NCBI RefSeq assembly: GCF_900102525.1
Contig: NZ_FNBZ01000015.1
Coordinates: 1 to 32,795 of the forward strand
DNA from: Allobosea robiniae
Lineage (GTDB): Bacteria > Pseudomonadota > Alphaproteobacteria > Rhizobiales > Beijerinckiaceae
Length of the DNA: 32,795 nucleotides
Direction of reading: 5' to 3'
The notes under the pieces were generated by a model that made no database searches, was not told where the DNA came from, and saw only the letters and a list, made by a program, of their open reading frames with translations. Below are positions 31,323 through 32,795 of this stretch, one piece after another. The position numbers were made by a program, and so were the translations under genes. Positions within the stretch are counted from its first letter, which is position 1, and the number at the start of each line of letters is the position of its first letter.

Positions 31323-32472
31323 CGTCCGTTCCTCGATCGTCTTGCGCGAGCAGAGTGGCGACCAAGCCTGCACTCTCGCCGATGTCGCTGCCGAGGCCGG
31401 CTGCCGCGAGATTGCGGGCGATGGCGGCCTCGTCGATCTCCAGCCCTTCCGCGACCGCCGCCATGGCATCGGCCGCGCCGGCGGCGAGCAGGAACAGTTC
31501 GGCCAGCGCCGGGCCTTCCGCCTGCCAGCCGCCGAGGCCGCGTTCCTGCTCGGCGGGGAGGCCTGCGAGGATGCCGGCAGCGAGGCCGGGTGCGCGCAGG
31601 CTGGCGGAGAGCGCGATCTGGCAGCCGGTCGGGTTGCGCTTATGCGCCATGGCGGATGAGCCGCCGCGGCCGGGGATCGCCGGCTCGCGGGCCTCCCCGA
31701 TACCGTTCTGCGCGAGAAGCGAGACGTCGCGCGCCATCTTGCCGAGCGCGCCGATCGCAATGGCGAGCGCCGTCGCGATCCCGGCGATGCCCCCGCGGCG
31801 CGCGTGCCAGGGCGGTGCATCGGGCAGGTTAAGCGCCGCGGCGAGGCGGGCGGAGACAGCCGCGCTCTTGCCGGCGAGACCGGCACGCGAGCCGGCGGCA
31901 CCGCCGAATTGCAAGGTCGCCCCTGTTTCCACTTCGCTGCGGAGGCGGCTCGCAGCTTCCGCCACACCGGCCTGCCAATGCGCGATGCGCAGGCCGAAGC
32001 CGATCGGCAATGCGTCCTGCAACAGCGTTCGGCCGATGGCGGGGGTTTCGGCATGGCGTCGCGCGTGGGTGGCCAGCGCTGCCGTGATGCGCGTCAGGTC
32101 GCGGTCGAGCAGGCTGCTCGCAGCACGAATCTGGCAGGCCAGAACGGTATCCGCGACATCCTGGCTGGTCGCGCCCTTGTGGAGGACCTTGGCCGCCTCG
32201 CCGCTCAGGGCGGCACGCAGGCGCGCCACCAAGGGAATCGCCAGCGTGCCGGCGAGCGCCGCTTCTTCCGCCAGCTTGGCGGGGTCGATCGTGATCGTGG
32301 CGCAGAGCACCGCGATCGTTTCGGCAGTCTCGGTGTCGATCAGACCCTCGGCTGCCTCGGCGCGTGCGAGTTCGGCCTCGAATGCGAGCGCAGAACGCAA
32401 CGTGGCCGCGTCCGAGAACGCGGCCAGCATGGCTGGGGTCGTCGCCGGCCTGGAGCGAAGGAACCCGCTCAC
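31300..32472 (-). CDS. pcaB: 3-carboxy-cis,cis-muconate cycloisomerase PcaB
   Basis: A 390-residue member of the fumarase/aspartase superfamily. It cyclises 3-carboxy-cis,cis-muconate to 4-carboxymuconolactone, the step just before PcaC. The family signature GSSAMAHKRNP is at residues 271-281, and HKGATSQDVADT starts at about 98, both typical of PcaB. At 390 residues it is shorter than the roughly 450 of the Pseudomonas enzyme, mainly at the C-terminus. The start overlaps the pcaJ stop by four bases (ATGA), and its end runs into pcaDC, so the three genes are translationally linked. Confidence 0.93.
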   Translation of the reverse strand: MSGFLRSRPATTPAMLAAFSDAATLRSALAFEAELARAEAAEGLIDTETAETIAVLCATITIDPAKLAEEAALAGTLAIPLVARLRAALSGEAAKVLHKGATSQDVADTVLACQIRAASSLLDRDLTRITAALATHARRHAETPAIGRTLLQDALPIGFGLRIAHWQAGVAEAASRLRSEVETGATLQFGGAAGSRAGLAGKSAAVSARLAAALNLPDAPPWHARRGGIAGIATALAIAIGALGKMARDVSLLAQNGIGEAREPAIPGRGGSSAMAHKRNPTGCQIALSASLRAPGLAAGILAGLPAEQERGLGGWQAEGPALAELFLLAAGAADAMAAVAEGLEIDEAAIARNLAAAGLGSDIGESAGLVATLLAQDDRGTDDAFRSEQ

Positions 32473-32795
32473 GCGGCCTTTGCGAGGCTTGGGGCGACGG
32501 TGAAGGGTGCGCCGGTCTTGGCCTTGACCTCGTCGAGCGTGACGCCTGGCGCGAGCTCGACCAGGGTCAGGCCGCCGCCGTTTTCCTTGGCGCAGCTCAT
32601 CACGCAGAGATCGGTGACGATGAGGTCGACCACGCCAGCCCCGGTCAGCGGCAGCGTGCAGCGCTCCAGCACCTTGGATTCGCCCGCCTTGTTGGCGTGC
32701 TCCATCACGACGATGACCTTCTTGACGCCGGCGACCAGATCCATCGCGCCGCCCATGCCCTTCACCATCTTGCCGGGGATGGTCCAGTTGGCGAT
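32469..32795 (-). CDS. pcaJ: 3-oxoadipate CoA-transferase subunit B, PcaJ, N-terminus missing at window edge
   Basis: The last 108 residues of a CoA-transferase beta subunit; the gene begins beyond the right edge. The reading frame is open to the final base and shows IANWTIPGKMVKGMGGAMDL, VKKVIVVMEHANKAGESKVL, CTLPLTGAGVVDLIVTDLCV and a C-terminal VELAPGVTLDEVKAKTGAPF, all standard for the family. The catalytic Glu lies in the missing part. The same family includes succinyl-CoA:acetoacetate transferase (ScoB); the overlap with pcaB makes PcaJ the better name. pcaI should be the next gene to the right. Confidence 0.88.
   Translation of the reverse strand: MANWTIPGKMVKGMGGAMDLVAGVKKVIVVMEHANKAGESKVLERCTLPLTGAGVVDLIVTDLCVMSCAKENGGGLTLVELAPGVTLDEVKAKTGAPFTVAPSLAKAA

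Overview
The window is GC-rich, densely packed bacterial DNA and looks like accessory catabolic and transport territory from an alphaproteobacterium, probably order Hyphomicrobiales and perhaps Bosea-like. The order call rests on the rhizobial style of the phosphonate (phn) genes, the liv-type importer joined to pobA, the fused pcaDC gene and a dispersed palindromic intergenic element. The genus is inference only. I found no rRNA, tRNA, CRISPR array, insertion sequence or phage gene.

Layout, left to right. (A) 1-8822, organophosphonate block. The last codons of a phosphonoacetaldehyde dehydrogenase (phnY) are followed by a LysR regulator on the minus strand. Divergent from it runs a tight six-gene plus-strand operon: phosphonoacetate hydrolase (phnA), a second alkaline-phosphatase-superfamily hydrolase of unknown substrate, and a complete Dpp/Opp-type ABC importer (binding protein, two permeases, one fused double ATPase). 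The natural reading is uptake of an organophosphorus compound followed by hydrolysis to phosphate. (B) 8823-9267 has no intact gene, but holds what looks like the decayed junction of a second double ATPase. (C) 9268-11463 holds an AbgB-like M20 amidohydrolase, convergent with a GntR/FCD regulator. (D) 11784-23106 is one compact ten-gene plus-strand run beginning opposite the GntR gene. It encodes a second Dpp-type importer (binding protein and two permeases, no ATPase), a creatininase-family amidohydrolase, a complete Pot/Fbp-type importer, an RraA-fold protein, a gamma-glutamyltransferase-family hydrolase without a signal peptide, and a D-2-hydroxyacid dehydrogenase. Its substrate is unknown; an amide or gamma-glutamyl conjugate is the most economical guess. 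(E) 23116-23217 is a three-hairpin palindromic element between convergent operons. (F) 23242-32795 is the aromatic block. pobA (4-hydroxybenzoate 3-monooxygenase) leads a minus-strand run with a LivKHMGF-type importer and is divergent from an AraC-type pobR. Beyond pobR are pcaJ (cut by the window edge), pcaB and fused pcaDC of the protocatechuate branch of the beta-ketoadipate pathway.

How they work together. Block F is coherent and well understood: 4-hydroxybenzoate is probably imported by the Liv-type system, hydroxylated to protocatechuate by PobA, and after ring cleavage (pcaGH is not in the window) carried through PcaB and PcaDC to 3-oxoadipate, which PcaIJ activates with CoA. Block A links a known phosphonate pathway to an importer class not usually assigned to phosphonates. 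Block D is the most likely place for an undescribed catabolic system: two different importer classes and four enzymes sit in one apparent transcription unit with a dedicated regulator.
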